Shown: positions 28,909-39,835 of the stretch, one piece after another
Numbering within the stretch: position 1 is the stretch's first letter
Layout of the letters: each line of letters opens with the position of its first letter
Assembly (NCBI GenBank): GCA_945910005.1
Contig: OX246748.1
Coordinates: 8,595,363-8,659,362 of the forward strand
Origin: Isoperla grammatica
Taxonomy: Eukaryota; Arthropoda; Insecta; Plecoptera; Perlodidae
Length of the DNA stretch: 64,000 bases
Direction: 5' to 3'
Program-made: the position numbers and the translations under genes
The notes under the pieces: generated by a model
Databases searched by the model: none
Told to the model about the DNA's origin: nothing
Seen by the model: only the letters and a program-made list of their open reading frames with translations

Positions 28909-29395
28909 AATTGGGTTTCGATTTTGCACAAAACGGGCCAGGTCGAAATATTCCTCGGCAAATTGTGCAACGCAAGGGTGTGTCCTAGCCTTATTTAAAA
29001 AGCTATATTCGCTTTTTGGATTGCCTGGGGGACAAAGGTTACAGCCAAAATCTGAAGTTTCATGTGCAACAAATGAATGCTTCTCAAAAGCCAACACAGA
29101 GAAAGGGTTATCTAGAGTCCTACGCGTGGACCTAATCAAAGAATATCAGCGAATGGAAAAGAAGAACGTCACGAGTTAAGGAAGTAAAGTCCTGTAAACG
29201 AAGGTCGGAGGACCTCCGGAAGGCCCTAGAAGGCCTCGAGTACGCAGACCTAAAGACCCTAGTAAAGACACATGGACAGACTCCGGCAATAAAAGCCAGT
29301 TATATCGTGTCGCTAGGGACAACGTGGCGTGTACAGTGAGGCCGAAAAGGGCCCAGCGGCCACAGGACAGTCAGCCAATATGAAATGAAAGAATT
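28909..29395 (+). pseudogene. unidentified possible coding remnant, unit 2
   Basis: Paralogue of 26,661-27,136. One plus-strand frame is open for about 89 codons (containing SKYSSANCATQGCVLALF and RVLRVDLIKEYQRMEKK) up to TAA near 29,179. The frame that was open downstream in unit 1 is here shifted by a 2-bp insertion at about 29,304. An 85-codon minus-strand frame overlaps. Function unknown. Confidence 0.28.
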
Positions 29396-30110
29396 CAACG
29401 ATGAGTAAGCCAAGTACAACCCATCCCACAAATTTGACCATGTTTAATTGTTATCTACGTAATTTTGATGCGGATCTAAACAATTGTTATTATATATAAT
29501 AAAATGTATTTTTTATGTTTGAATGATCACGAATATTGGCATAAACTGCTTTAGAGTCAATTTTATAATAAATAATTTTATATGATACAAAACTTAACTA
29601 ATTGTTTTGAATAATTTCCACTATTTCTAAAATTATTCACACTTTTGGGTAATTTAGTTCATTCTTCAAAAATGGTAGTGCAGAAAGAGATAAGTTAAAA
29701 CCTTCCCGAGAGCTGTGTGTAAGTATGTGTGTAGGCGCACATATGCGTAGGCCAGTGTGTACGTGAGTACACACATGATATCCCTTGTACACGACATGTC
29801 GACAATTAACGTCTTTATATAAAATTAAATTGCAACGCGCTTCGAACGTTTTGTGACAGTTTTGAAAGATTTATTCCCGCCTTTCGAATCGCTAACATGC
29901 GCTTCTCGCCTCAAGACGCAGGTTCGCCAACACTTGTACGTTTTAGACGAGAAAAAAAATTGATGCCCACTTATTTCCGTGTGCATAATTAGAATACCTG
30001 CGGACTTGAAGATGATCAGTACACAGATAACACGCAATATTTATATATTATAACATTATAATTTATAGCCTCCCATAAAACTACGTGTCCATAATTAGAC
30101 TTGATTACTT

Positions 30111-30325
30111 GTTTATTAACAACGTACTCGACAGCTACGTTATATGGCCAGTTACGAATCAGATGCATTAGATATCGCGGGGGTCGTCATAAGGAGAGTC
30201 CAACAAGGGATTGCAGGGCCAAGTGGAAGGAGATCAATGGGACAGTGGGGGGGTTGGGTTCTTTTCGTCGCCTCTTACGAAAAGCAGAGTCACTCTGGAC
30301 CTATTCTTCCCCGGGCCCAGACGGG
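30111..30325 (-). mobile_element. SINE, degenerate H3 tail, module B, G run, head C
   Basis: Unit 2 counterpart of 27,843-28,070, with the G run reduced from 22 to about 10 nt. Confidence 0.85.
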
Positions 30326-30602
30326 TTCACATTTTTCAGTACCTTTTATACGCCACACTAAAATAACAACAAATCTCTGAATTACAGAAACATTCGAGAA
30401 AGTATCACCTCAATGTTCACCTAAGGCACCAGTGGGAAAGACTACAGTCACTGTACCTCAGTATAACACACAGTATTTTCAAACTCGCATCGACGACACT
30501 ACTACACCTACCTACCTGCATAAGCTTTTTATCTCTTACCACCAGCAATGTGAATGTATTGTTTAATGCTTCCAGATATTGACAATAAATGATTATGATA
30601 CT

Positions 30603-30605
<3 letters not shown>

Positions 30606-30633
<28 letters not shown>

Positions 30634-30690
30634 TTTGGGCTAAACGTTTCATATTTTTGCAACTTGCCTGAAGGTGAAATATAAAGGTTA
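30606..30690 (-). mobile_element. SINE tail fragment, H1, decayed, with GATA repeat
   Basis: Seven GATA units, then TTTGGGCTAAACGTTTC; the second stem half is lost by a deletion relative to unit 1. Confidence 0.7.
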
Positions 30691-30929
30691 ATTCAAAATC
30701 TCTAACATGATATTACCATTTAATATGACAGCATTGGCTGTCCAGCTAGAATGTAATATAATAATAATAATTCTGTTATGTTTTTGTTTGAAGCACTAGT
30801 TCACCCACGAAGCAACAGCAATATGTTGCTGTATGTATGTATTATTTATTTATTAATTAATTAATTAATAATTTATTTATTAATTTTATTTTAAAGCTGA
30901 TGGAGCAACTGAGTTGGGGCAAGAGTTTT

Positions 30930-31110
30930 GATTAATTGATTATTTGTTATTTAACGCCATACTCGACAGCTTAGCTTCTTCATCAGGGGTGTCCAGCAAG
31001 GGAGGGCAGGGCCAAGTGGGAGGAGGCATCTTTAGTGGGGTAGTTGGGTCTCCTTTTGGCGCTTCTAAACGACTCGCAGTCATCCCGAGCCCAATTCTAC
31101 CCCGGGCCCA
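30930..31110 (-). mobile_element. SINE, H3 tail fragment, module B, degenerate head C
   Basis: TTTAACGCCATACTCGACAG, module B at 30,993, head region recognisable only by CAATTCTACCCCGGGCCCAG. Start of the third duplication unit. Confidence 0.75.
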
Positions 31111-31139
31111 GAAAAATTGGAAAAATGTTCACAGTTTTT

Positions 31140-31195
31140 TTACCCTCCATGTCACACCTTCCCCGCAGAGGAGCAGAACCAAAAGAGACTTCTTC
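31140..31195 (+). repeat. isolated fragment of the 134-bp satellite
   Basis: TGTCACACCTTCCCCGCAGA and GGAGCAGAACCAAAAGAGAC match the satellite monomer of 33.2-36.4 kb, 2 kb upstream of the array. Confidence 0.8.
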
Positions 31196-31381
31196 CTTAT
31201 TTTCACAGAAAAAGGTAGGAAAAATTATCACAGTTTTATTATAAAAGTTCTGTACACGACTGTGAATCCTTGACAGTATTGACAGAACACCAACAACTAC
31301 ACTTCTTAGTTGTCTAAACCCCAGACAGTACGACCAAAACGCCGTCTGAACCACTCACTATCTCCGTCATCTGTCGACTAC

Positions 31382-31560
31382 CCCTCGTAACGGCGCCCAA
31401 CCCCGGATAATTCATGCCCAACCCCGGACAATTCACGCCCAACCCCGGATAATTCACGCCGAACCCCGGACCCAAGCTCGGCCATCCGTCAGCCGTTAGT
31501 CCATCGTACTCCGGACTCAACATGATCAGAGTCGTGGTATGGCTTAGCAGTCCCAAACTT
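31382..31560. repeat. short minisatellite (21-bp unit) and duplicated flank
   Basis: Units of the type CCCAACCCCGGATAATTCA occur four times, followed by a block ending TCCGGACTCAACA. The whole is repeated, diverged, at 32,309-32,450. MITE and SINE lie between the two copies. Confidence 0.8.
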
Positions 31561-31567
31561 TTACTAC

Positions 31568-31999
31568 GTATACCACGCACTTCAAATCGGTTTAGCCATG
31601 TCGATTTGACTTCAAGTCGGTTTGAGAACTGTGGTATACGTGTCTTCAAATCGATATGAAAATGTTTTCCAAATCAGTTTCTGAATTGATTTGGAACTAG
31701 TCAAATCGATTTGACAACTGTGGTATACACTCCAATCGATTTGAGAATCCACTGCAGTGCGATACCAACTACAACAACAACGATCTAGCAAGCGGTGATT
31801 GAACAGCTGTGTTGCTGTCACAGTTATACGTGATTTTATCGAGTTGTATCTTTGATTGTTCCATTCGACGTTCAACAACAACTGCCGTGGTTTCGTGGCG
31901 GTTTGGCGAAGGCGATTTGAGATTTTGTGATATACGTGTACTTTTCATTGCGACTTGAGGTCAAATCGACACGGCTGTGATGGTTTGAAGTGCGTGATT
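31568..31999. mobile_element. MITE, 0.43 kb, about 48-bp TIRs with internal AAATCGATTT repeats
   Basis: The left end (TACCACGCACTTCAAA ... GTCGATTTGACTTCAAGTCG) mirrors the right end (CGACTTGAGGTCAAATCGAC ... TTTGAAGTGCGTGA). The interior repeats CAAATCGATTTG-like words several times, which would bind a single factor repeatedly or add foldback. No coding capacity. Confidence 0.8.
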
Positions 32000-32000
32000 T

Positions 32001-32308
32001 ATTTATATATTTGGGCTTAACGTCTCATATTTATGCAACGAGGCTAATCGAGACAATGAGTGGTTGATACATGAAGATGAAATATAGGGCTCTTTGGAGG
32101 AAAGGGGCAAGTAGAAGGGCGCGTGAACAAAGGGGAAAGGGGAGGAAAGGGGTTGGGGGTGTGGACTGCACTTCGTCTGACTTCTCCTCCTCGACCAGTC
32201 CGGCTAGGGTGGCCCTACCAGAAGCATACGCTTCCGCCGGCATAGCTCTCGGGATCAACAAAGCACGCAAACCTGCCCACCACGATAAGGCAGCAGTCCC
32301 TGGGAAGG
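32001..32308 (-). mobile_element. near full-length SINE, H1 tail plus head A
   Basis: TTGGGCTTAACGTCTC, loop TTATGCAACGAGGC, GAGACAATGAG, body, then head A to CAGTCCCTGGGAAGG. Lies directly beside the MITE end. Confidence 0.88.
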
Positions 32309-33170
32309 TCACGGCGCCCAACCCCCGATAATTCATGCCCAACCTCAGATAATTCACGCCCAACGCCCGGACCCAAGCTCGGTCATCCGTCAGTCTATCG
32401 TACTCCGGACTCAACAATATCAGTCCCGTAATATGGCTTAGCAGTCCAAAATTGTGTCTTATAAAAATTAGCCAACTCCCATATTACTCTATGGAGTCAA
32501 AATTACTCATCACTTGTAACCCTATTGGCCAAAGAATAAGATACCACTAGGGCTTATTACCCATCACTTAAAGCCGCGTGGAATTAGCATTTATTCTCTT
32601 TAGTTTAGCGTGTAAGGACCTGTTCTAAAAAATGAAGCATTACTAGTTTTAAAAAGGCAACATTTTAATATTAATGTTTTTATTTGAAATCGGGGTTTTA
32701 GCACCAAATTATTAAGCAAGGACCAAAAATTGTGATAAATAAGTATGTTTTGATTGAGATTGGTCACTGACACTATGGATGCAATAAAAACTAAAATAGG
32801 TGTAGTAATAGTGGAATGGAATGTTCAAGATAGCGACAAAAATGTATTTCGCATTTTTAACGATTGTTGCTTAAACAAGATAAAATTCTCCGTAATTAGC
32901 TCGAATTAGTGTATTTCGCACTTATCGCATGAAATGGAGTTTTTTTCTTGAATTCCCCAGAAAAAAAAGCTTTTATTAGGGGCATAACCCTACCAAAGTT
33001 CGAGAAATTTATTAAAAAATACGTTTTTCACTTTTCGCTTCTATAGCTGCGAAATTCTCGGGGCTCAACAGATCATCAGTATCAGGAGAAGTCTTCAGAA
33101 TCAAGGCCAACCTTAGGCAATCCCATGACGAGATATTCCATTATTTACATACAAATGAACTCGTTTCACA
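32309..33170. other. duplicated flank (to 32,450), then AT-rich sequence without a gene
   Basis: 32,309-32,450 repeats the 31,382-31,560 block. From 32,450 to 33,170 I see no gene or shared repeat. Confidence 0.5.
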
Positions 33171-36100
33171 TCTTCCCCGCAGTAGAGCAGAACCAAAAGC
33201 GGGTTTTCTCTCAAAAGAGAGCCTCTGATGCTCAGGCCCTTGCGAGGACATGAAACAAGATCTAACCTCCCAAGGAATCAACATCGCAGACCTCCGTCAA
33301 GTCCTTCGCCGAGATGACTCTCCACGTCACACCTTCTTCGCAGAGAAGCAAAGCCAAAAAGAAACTTCTCCCTCTCAAAAGAGAGCCTCTGATGCTCTGT
33401 CCCTTGCGAGGACATCAAACAAGATCTGACCTCCCAAGGAATCAACATCGCAGACCTCCATCAAGTCCTTAGCCGAGATGACTCTCCATGTCACACCTTC
33501 GCAGAGAAGCAAAGCCAAAAGATACCTCTCTCAAAAGAGAGCCTCTTCTTCTATGTTTCTTGGAGGACATCAAACAAGATCTGACCTCCCAAGGAATCAA
33601 TACCTCCACCTAGATGACTCACCACGTCACACCTTCTTCGCCGAGTATCAAAGCCAAAAAGAGACTTCTCTCTCTCAAAAGAGAGCCTCTTCTCCTATGT
33701 CCCTTGGAGGACATAAAACAAGATCTGACCTCCCAAGGAATCAATACCTTCATCTAGATGACTCACCACGTCGCACCTTCCCCGCAGAGGAGCAGAACCA
33801 AAAGAGACTTCTCTCTCAAAAGATGAGCCTATGTCCCTTGGAGGACATCAAACAAGATCTGACCTCCCAAGGAATCAAAACCTCCATCTAGATGACTCAC
33901 CACGTCACACCTTCTCTGCAGTAGAGCAGAACCAAAAGAGACTTCTCTCTCAAAAGATGAGCCTATGTCTCTTGGAGGACATCAAACAAGATCTGACCTC
34001 CCAAGGAATCAAAACCTCCATCTAGATGACTCACCACGTCACACCTTCCCCGCAGAGGAGCAGAACCAAAAGAGACTTCTCTCTCAAAAGATGAGCTTAT
34101 GTCTCTTGGAGGACATAAAACAAGATCTGACCTCCATCTAGATGACTCACCTCGTCACACCTTCCCCTCAGAGGAGCAGAACCAAAAGAGACTTCTCTCT
34201 CAAAAGATGAGCCTATGTCCCTTGGAGGACATGAAACAAGATCTGACCTCCCAAGGAATCAATACCTCCATCTAGATGACTCACCACGTCACACCTTCCC
34301 CTCAGAGGAGCAGAACCAAAAGAGACTTCTCTCTCAAAAGATGAGCTTATGTCTCTTGGAGGACATCAAACAAGATCTGACCTCCCAAGGAATCAATACC
34401 TCCATCTAGATGACTCACCACGTCACACCTTCGCCGCAGAGGAGCAGAACCAAAAGAGACTTCTCTCTCAAAAGATGAGCCTCCTCTCCTGTCCCTTGGA
34501 GGACATCAAACAAGATCTGATCTCCCAAGGAATCAATACCTCCATCTAGATGACTCACCACGTCAGTCCTTCCCCTCAGAGGAGCAGAACCAAAAGAGAC
34601 TTCTCTCTCAAAAGATGAGCCTATGTCCCTTGGAGGACATCAAACAAGATCTGACCTCCCAAGGAATCAATACCTCCATCTAGATGACTCACCACGTCAG
34701 TCCTTCCCCTCAGAGGAGCAGAACCAAAAGAGACTTCTCTCTCAAAAGATGAGCCTATGTCCCTTGGAGGACATCAAACAAGATCTGACCTCCCAAGGAA
34801 TCAATACCTCCATCTAGATGACTCACCACGTCACACCTTCCCCTCAGAGGAGCAGAACCAAAAGAGACTTCTCTCTCAAAAGATGAGCCTCCTCTCCTGT
34901 CCCTTGGAGGACATCAAACAAGATCTGACCTCCCAAGGAATCAATACCTCCATCTAGATGACTCACCACGTCAGTCCTTCCCCTCAGAGGAGCAGAACCA
35001 AAAGAGACTTCTCTCTCAAAAGATGAGCCTATGTCCCTTGGAGGACATCAAACAAGATCTGACCTCCCAAGGAATCAATACCTCCATCTAGATGACTCAC
35101 CACGTCAGTCCTTCCCCTCAGAGGAGCAGAACCAAAAGAGACTTCTCTCTCAAAAGATGAGCCTATGTCCCTTGGAGGACATCAAACAAGATCTGACCTC
35201 CCAAGGAATCAATACCTCCATCTAGATGACTCACCACGTCGCACCTTCCCCGCAGAGGAGCAGAACCAAAAGAGACTTCTCTCTCAAAAGATGAGCCTAT
35301 GTCTCTTGGAGGACATGAAACAAGATCTGACCTCCCAAGAAATCAAAACCTCCATCTAGATGACTCACCACGTCACACCTTCGCCTCAGAGGAGCAAAAC
35401 CAAAAGAGACTTCTCTCTCAAAAGATGAGCCTATGTCCCTTGGAGGACATCAAACAAGATCTGTCCTCCCAAGGAATCAATACCTCCATCTAGATGACTC
35501 ACCACGTCACACCTTCCCCTCAGAGGAGCAGAACCAAAAGAGACTTCTCTCTCGAAAGATGAGCCTATGTCCCTTGGAGGACATCAAACAAGATCTGACC
35601 TCCCAAGGAATCAATACCTCCATCTAGATGACTCACCACGTCACACCTTCCCCTCAGAGGAGCAGAACCAAAAGAGACTTCTCTCTCGAAAGATGAGCCT
35701 ATGTCCCTTGGAGGACATCAAACAAGATCTGACCTCCCAAGGAATCAATACCTCCATCTAGATGACTCACCACGTCACACCTTCCCCTCAGAGGAGCAGA
35801 ACCAAAAGAGACTTCTCTCTCGAAAGATGAGCCTATGTCCCTTGGAGGACATCAAACAAGATCTGACCTCCCAAGGAATCAATACCTCCATCTAGATGAC
35901 TCACCACGTCACACCTTCCCCTCAGAGGAGCAGAACCAAAAGAGACTTCTCTCTCGAAAGATGAGCCTATGTCCCTTGGAGGACATCAAACAAGATCTGA
36001 CCTCCCAAGGAATCAATACCTCCATCTAGATGACTCACCACGTCACACCTTCCCCTCAGAGGAGCAGAACCAAAAGAGACTTCTCTCTCGAAAGATGAGC

Positions 36101-36440
36101 CTATGTCCCTTGGAGGACATCAAACAAGATCTGTCCTCCCAAGGAATCAATACCTCCATCTAGATGACTCACCACGTCACACCTTCCCCTCAGAGGAGCA
36201 GAACCAAAAGAGACTTCTCTCTCGAAAGATGAGCCTATGTCCCTTGGAGGACATCAAACAAGATCTGACCTCCCAAGGAATCAATACCTCCATCTAGATG
36301 ACTCACCACGTCACACCTTCCCCTCAGAGGAGCAGAACCAAAAGGCACTTCTCTCTCAACAGAGAGCCTCTACTCTGTCGATTTGAGTCACACGATTGTA
36401 GCATGAAACGAGATCTGATCTCCCAAGGAATCAACATCGT
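33171..36440 (+). repeat. 134-bp satellite, about 24 copies
   Basis: The unit GATGACTCACCACGTCACAC ... CAATACCTCCATCTA repeats every 134 bp from about 33,780 to 36,300. The first monomers (33,171-33,780) are longer (about 158-164 bp), containing an extra AGACCTCC(G/A)TCAAGTCCTT segment, and are more diverged. The last units (35,500-36,300) are almost identical. Each monomer can pair CCTTGGAGG with CCTCCCAAGG. Frames of 64 codons repeat in every unit but end at the same TAG and shift with the period, so they are not genes. Confidence 0.95.
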
Positions 36441-37555
36441 AAGTAACTCGTTCACCGAGGCGACACTCACGTTTGAACTTTACCGCGGCCAGGCAGGTCC
36501 ACGGCAATGCCAGCAGCTTGACCACTCGTCGGCATTCTACCATCTACGCCAATGACATGTTCCAAAACGACAAGGACATACACCTCGGTGTATGACTCCA
36601 ATGCACACTAGCTCCACATGGGGGGGGCAGGAATATCTAGTATGTTCTGCCCGACGACCGAATCATAAGGTTCGTTCATTTGTCTAGTTCGTAACTGTTC
36701 GGTAACAAGTTGGGACACAGCGGAAACGCGTCATCGAACAGGAAGTTGGCAGAGTCTAGTACGAAAAAACATGTGTTCTGCCTTCACACAAATGAACGCC
36801 AATCTAGTCAGAGACACCTGTTAAACCTAACCTCTAGCTATATCTGGCAATGTCTAGCTACCTGGCTAACTCAAGCTTGTTCTGGCTGATACTTGCTATA
36901 GTAACCTCTAGCTATATCTGGCAATGTCTAGCTACCTGGCTAACTCAAGCTTGTTCTGGCTGATACTTGCTATAGTAACCTCTAGCTATATCTGGCAATG
37001 TCTAGCTACCTGGCTTACTCAAGCTTGTTCTGGCTCTTCCTAGGCAAAATCTTACAAAGATGTTCCGAGAAATTGTTACAATTTTAAACAGGGTGGTCAT
37101 CTCGTTTAAAACCTTTCAGAACACATCAGAACCGTCACCATCACCTGATGTAACTAATTAAGATTCTGCGGCGCACTTTGTTTTGTCAGTTTCTACCTAT
37201 ATTATCAATATTTGTGTCATAATTTCCTATAGTTCTCTTATAATGTCATGTATTTGTATCTAGATTTTTAGTACTAGTTGTTATTAAAATGTATATAACA
37301 AGAGGTATTTTATGTATATGCTCAAATAATTTTGTCTATTCTATATGGGTGCTCAACAATCGTCTAATTCCAATGTTTTATAATTAACACAATGCCAATA
37401 AAAACACCGCGCTCTCATAACAGATGGAACAGAAACACATTAACTCTCATTTAAACCCATCATTACCATCCTCGCAATCCTAAAACTCTGGTTTTTATCA
37501 TTTGGTGTTTCACCGTTTGGAGGAAAGGGACAAATATGAATACTAATATTCAATA
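36441..37555. other. no gene; three 74-bp tandem units at 36,829-37,040
   Basis: AACCTCTAGCTATATCTGGC recurs at 36,829, 36,903 and 36,977. The rest is unremarkable AT-rich sequence. Confidence 0.7.
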
Positions 37556-37770
37556 GATTGATTGATATTTGGGCTTAACTTCTCATGTTTTTGCAACGTG
37601 GCTAACCGAGACAATGAGTGGGTGAAATATGAAGATGATAGGGGGGGGGGGGGGTGGTGCAGTGGTAAAGGGCCAGTAGGAGGGCGGGTTCAGGGAGAAA
37701 AGAGAAATAGGAGGACCACATCTCGTCCCCACTTACGCCTCGCAGAGTCACACTGGGCCAAATTCTACTA
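37556..37770 (-). mobile_element. SINE, H1 tail, G run, degenerate head C
   Basis: GATTGATTGATATTTGGGCT, hairpin region, 16-nt G run near 37,641, then ACTTACGCCTCGCAGAGTCAC and GGGCCAAATTCTAC. Confidence 0.8.
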
Positions 37771-37920
37771 GATTGATTGATATTTAGGCTTAACGTCCCA
37801 TATTTTTGCAGTTTGGCTTATCAAATATGAAGATGATAGGGGGGTGTTAAGAGGTAAAGGGCCAGTAGGAGGGCGGGGAGAAAAGGTAAAAAGGAGAATG
37901 TGGGCTGCATTTCGTCTGAC
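37771..37920 (-). mobile_element. SINE, H1 tail with truncated head A
   Basis: GATTGATTGATATTTAGGCTT ... body ... GCATTTCGTCTGAC. The hairpin's second half is deleted. Confidence 0.8.
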
Positions 37921-37984
37921 GGGGTGGTGAATCTGATTAGCATCCTCAAAGCTCTGCTTTCCAATCCCAACAATGGTTAAACCG

Positions 37985-38230
37985 GAGCTACTATTGCTGA
38001 AGTGAACGCCAATCAATGTGCCAATCGGCGTAAAACAGCGGAGCTCATCCATCTCCAAGCTATACAAATAGTTCTCACCAATGAAACCTTTCTCCTTCCC
38101 TCTGACAACTGGTCCATCCCAGGCTTTCAAATTATCCGCAATGATCATCTCACTGAAGTAAGCGATACTATGGCGGTCGCTGCCCAGGAGCCCTTTCATC
38201 GCAATCGAACCACCACCATTGCAATCTTCG
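37985..38230 (+). pseudogene. fragment of a LINE endonuclease domain
   Basis: The plus-strand frame from about 37,999 to TGA at 38,233 reads NANQCANRRKTAELIHL, then VLTNETFLLPSDNW and IPGFQIIRNDHL. This matches the N-terminal pattern of LINE APE-type endonucleases (N-A-N start, catalytic ...NET/SETWL..., then IPGY..xRxDR). It is exactly the part missing from the 18.9-kb LINE, but nothing shows they are the same family. Truncated on both sides by SINEs. Confidence 0.6.
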
Positions 38231-38310
38231 ATTGATTGATTGATATTTGGACTTAACGTCTCAGATTTGTGAAACTTGGCTAATCGAGACGAAGAGTGGG
38301 TGTAACATTA
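38231..38310 (-). mobile_element. SINE tail fragment, type H1
   Basis: GATTGATTGATTGATATTTG, CGTCTC ... GAGACGAAGAGTGGG. Confidence 0.78.
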
Positions 38311-38410
38311 AACCCCCTCATGTTCCGATGAGATGGATACACAACACACCACGCAACCTACTCCACACCAAATACAATCTTCAATGGCAATGACTTAAAC
38401 TCCCTCGAGT

Positions 38411-38585
38411 GATGAATATTTGGGCTTAACGTCTCATATTATTGCAACTTAGCTAATCGAGACGATGAGTGGGTGAAATATGAAGATGTTTGGAGAAAAA
38501 GGGCAAGTAGGAGGGTTGGGAGGAGAAGTGGAAGGGGAGGAAAATGGAAAGGGGAGGAATAAGGGGGATGCGGACTGCATATTTT
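38411..38585 (-). mobile_element. SINE, H1 tail plus body
   Basis: GAATATTTGGGCTTAACGTC ... GAGACGATGAGTGGGTGAAA, purine-rich body to GCGGACTGCAT. Confidence 0.8.
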
Positions 38586-39354
38586 ATTTGATTTTTGTCC
38601 TGGACAAACACCCAACATGGAGCTAAGAATACAGCAACACCCGAGGACTTAGAGCGAGTTACAAGGTCACGTCCACCAGTTTCAATCTCAACGACACTGG
38701 GGCCGTTGATGCAACATATCACCATCATAACAACACCCGAGGACCTGGAGCAAGTTACATCACGTCCACTAGCTTCAACCTCAACGACACTGACATCAAC
38801 GACTTGAATATCAACTGAACATCAACCGAATCATCAAAAACATCAACATCAACATCAACTGTTGATGCAACATATCACCTCTTGATGTCCTCAATATTGC
38901 CATGATACGTAACATCCATGGCTACAATGACTTCAAAATATTGAATTGAATATAGGACATTAACTCTTGAACTACTACTAGGGAAATACAAGCGAAGTAA
39001 AAAATCTTATGTGTATTACCTGTTTGTATTGTATTTTAAACATGAGTAAAAAGAGTAGTAGTAAAAGTTTATGTTGTACTAGTGATGATATGCTTTATTG
39101 TAACCCTTTATACAAAAATCTTTCATGAAAATGAGAGGAAAAGCTCTCAACTCTCACATACCATGAACTATATCTGGCCAATATCGGCCAAAAATAAAAA
39201 AGACCACCGCCCCTCACGGAAGGAGGATGGCATTTAGTACCCCTGACGAAGCATTAAGCTATCTCCAGAAGTATTCCCAATTCACCAGTTCCAGGAGAAC
39301 CGAATTTGGATTGGACAATGAAAAAACATTTTCACAACTTAAAGAGTTTATTTG

Positions 39355-39410
39355 GTTTAACGGCGCTTCTACTAGTTATAGGTCATTTTGCTCCACCGAG
39401 ATTTTGTTTG
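39355..39410 (-). mobile_element. SINE tail fragment, type H4
   Basis: GTTTAACGGCGCTTCTACTA ... TAGGTCATTTTGCTCCACCGAG: loop conserved, second stem half mutated. Confidence 0.6.
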
Positions 39411-39773
39411 AAGCAAGTGGCAGTCTACAAGAAAACGAAAACTAACACAACATGACTAAACGTCAGTAAAAATATAAAGTGAAATTCAGCGAAGTACAAA
39501 ATCTTATGTGTATTTACTGTATGCTTTGTATTTTAAACATGAGTTATAAGAGTAGTAGTAAAAGTTTATGTTGTACTAGTGATGGTATGCTTTATTGTAA
39601 CCCTTAATACAAAAATCTTTCATGAAAATGGGAGGAAAAACTCTGAACTCTAACGTACCATGCAAAATATTTAGCAGAAGCCATCTACAGAAGTATTCCC
39701 ATTCCACCAGTTCTAGGAAAACCAGATTTGGATTGCAAGATGAAAAAACATTTTCACAACTTAGAGAGTTTAT

Positions 39774-39835
39774 TTGGTTTAAGGGCGCTTTTCAATAGGT
39801 CATTTTGCGCAACCGAGATTTTGTTTTGCAAATTT
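39774..39835 (-). mobile_element. SINE tail fragment, type H4
   Basis: GGTTTAAGGGCGCTTTTCAA ... TAGGTCATTTTGCGCAACCGAG. Confidence 0.6.

Larger units (their letters stand above)
26515..31000. repeat. 2.24-kb tandem duplication (two units plus start of a third)
   Basis: Unit 1 is 26,515-28,762 and unit 2 is 28,763-30,992. The junction word CCAGCAAGGGAGGGCAGGG occurs at 26,515, 28,763 and 30,993. Both units contain, in the same order, the block TTGGGTTTCGATTTTGCAC, a purine-rich 0.5-kb block, a GTGTGTAAGTA-type block, the AAGACGCAGGTTCGCCAAC block, an H3/B/C SINE, and an H1 tail with TAATATAATAATAATAATTC. Differences are indels and substitutions of a few per cent or more. Confidence 0.93.

Noticed and set aside
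27544..30037. Two similar minus-strand frames of about 70 codons (27,544-27,765 and 29,825-30,037)
   Set aside because: Their similarity follows from the 2.24-kb duplication. Amino-acid changes are not fewer than silent ones by eye, and the two ends differ. No domain.
33478..36555. Series of 64-codon plus-strand frames every 134 bp
   Set aside because: Repeat artefacts: identical frame in each satellite monomer, closed by the same TAG.
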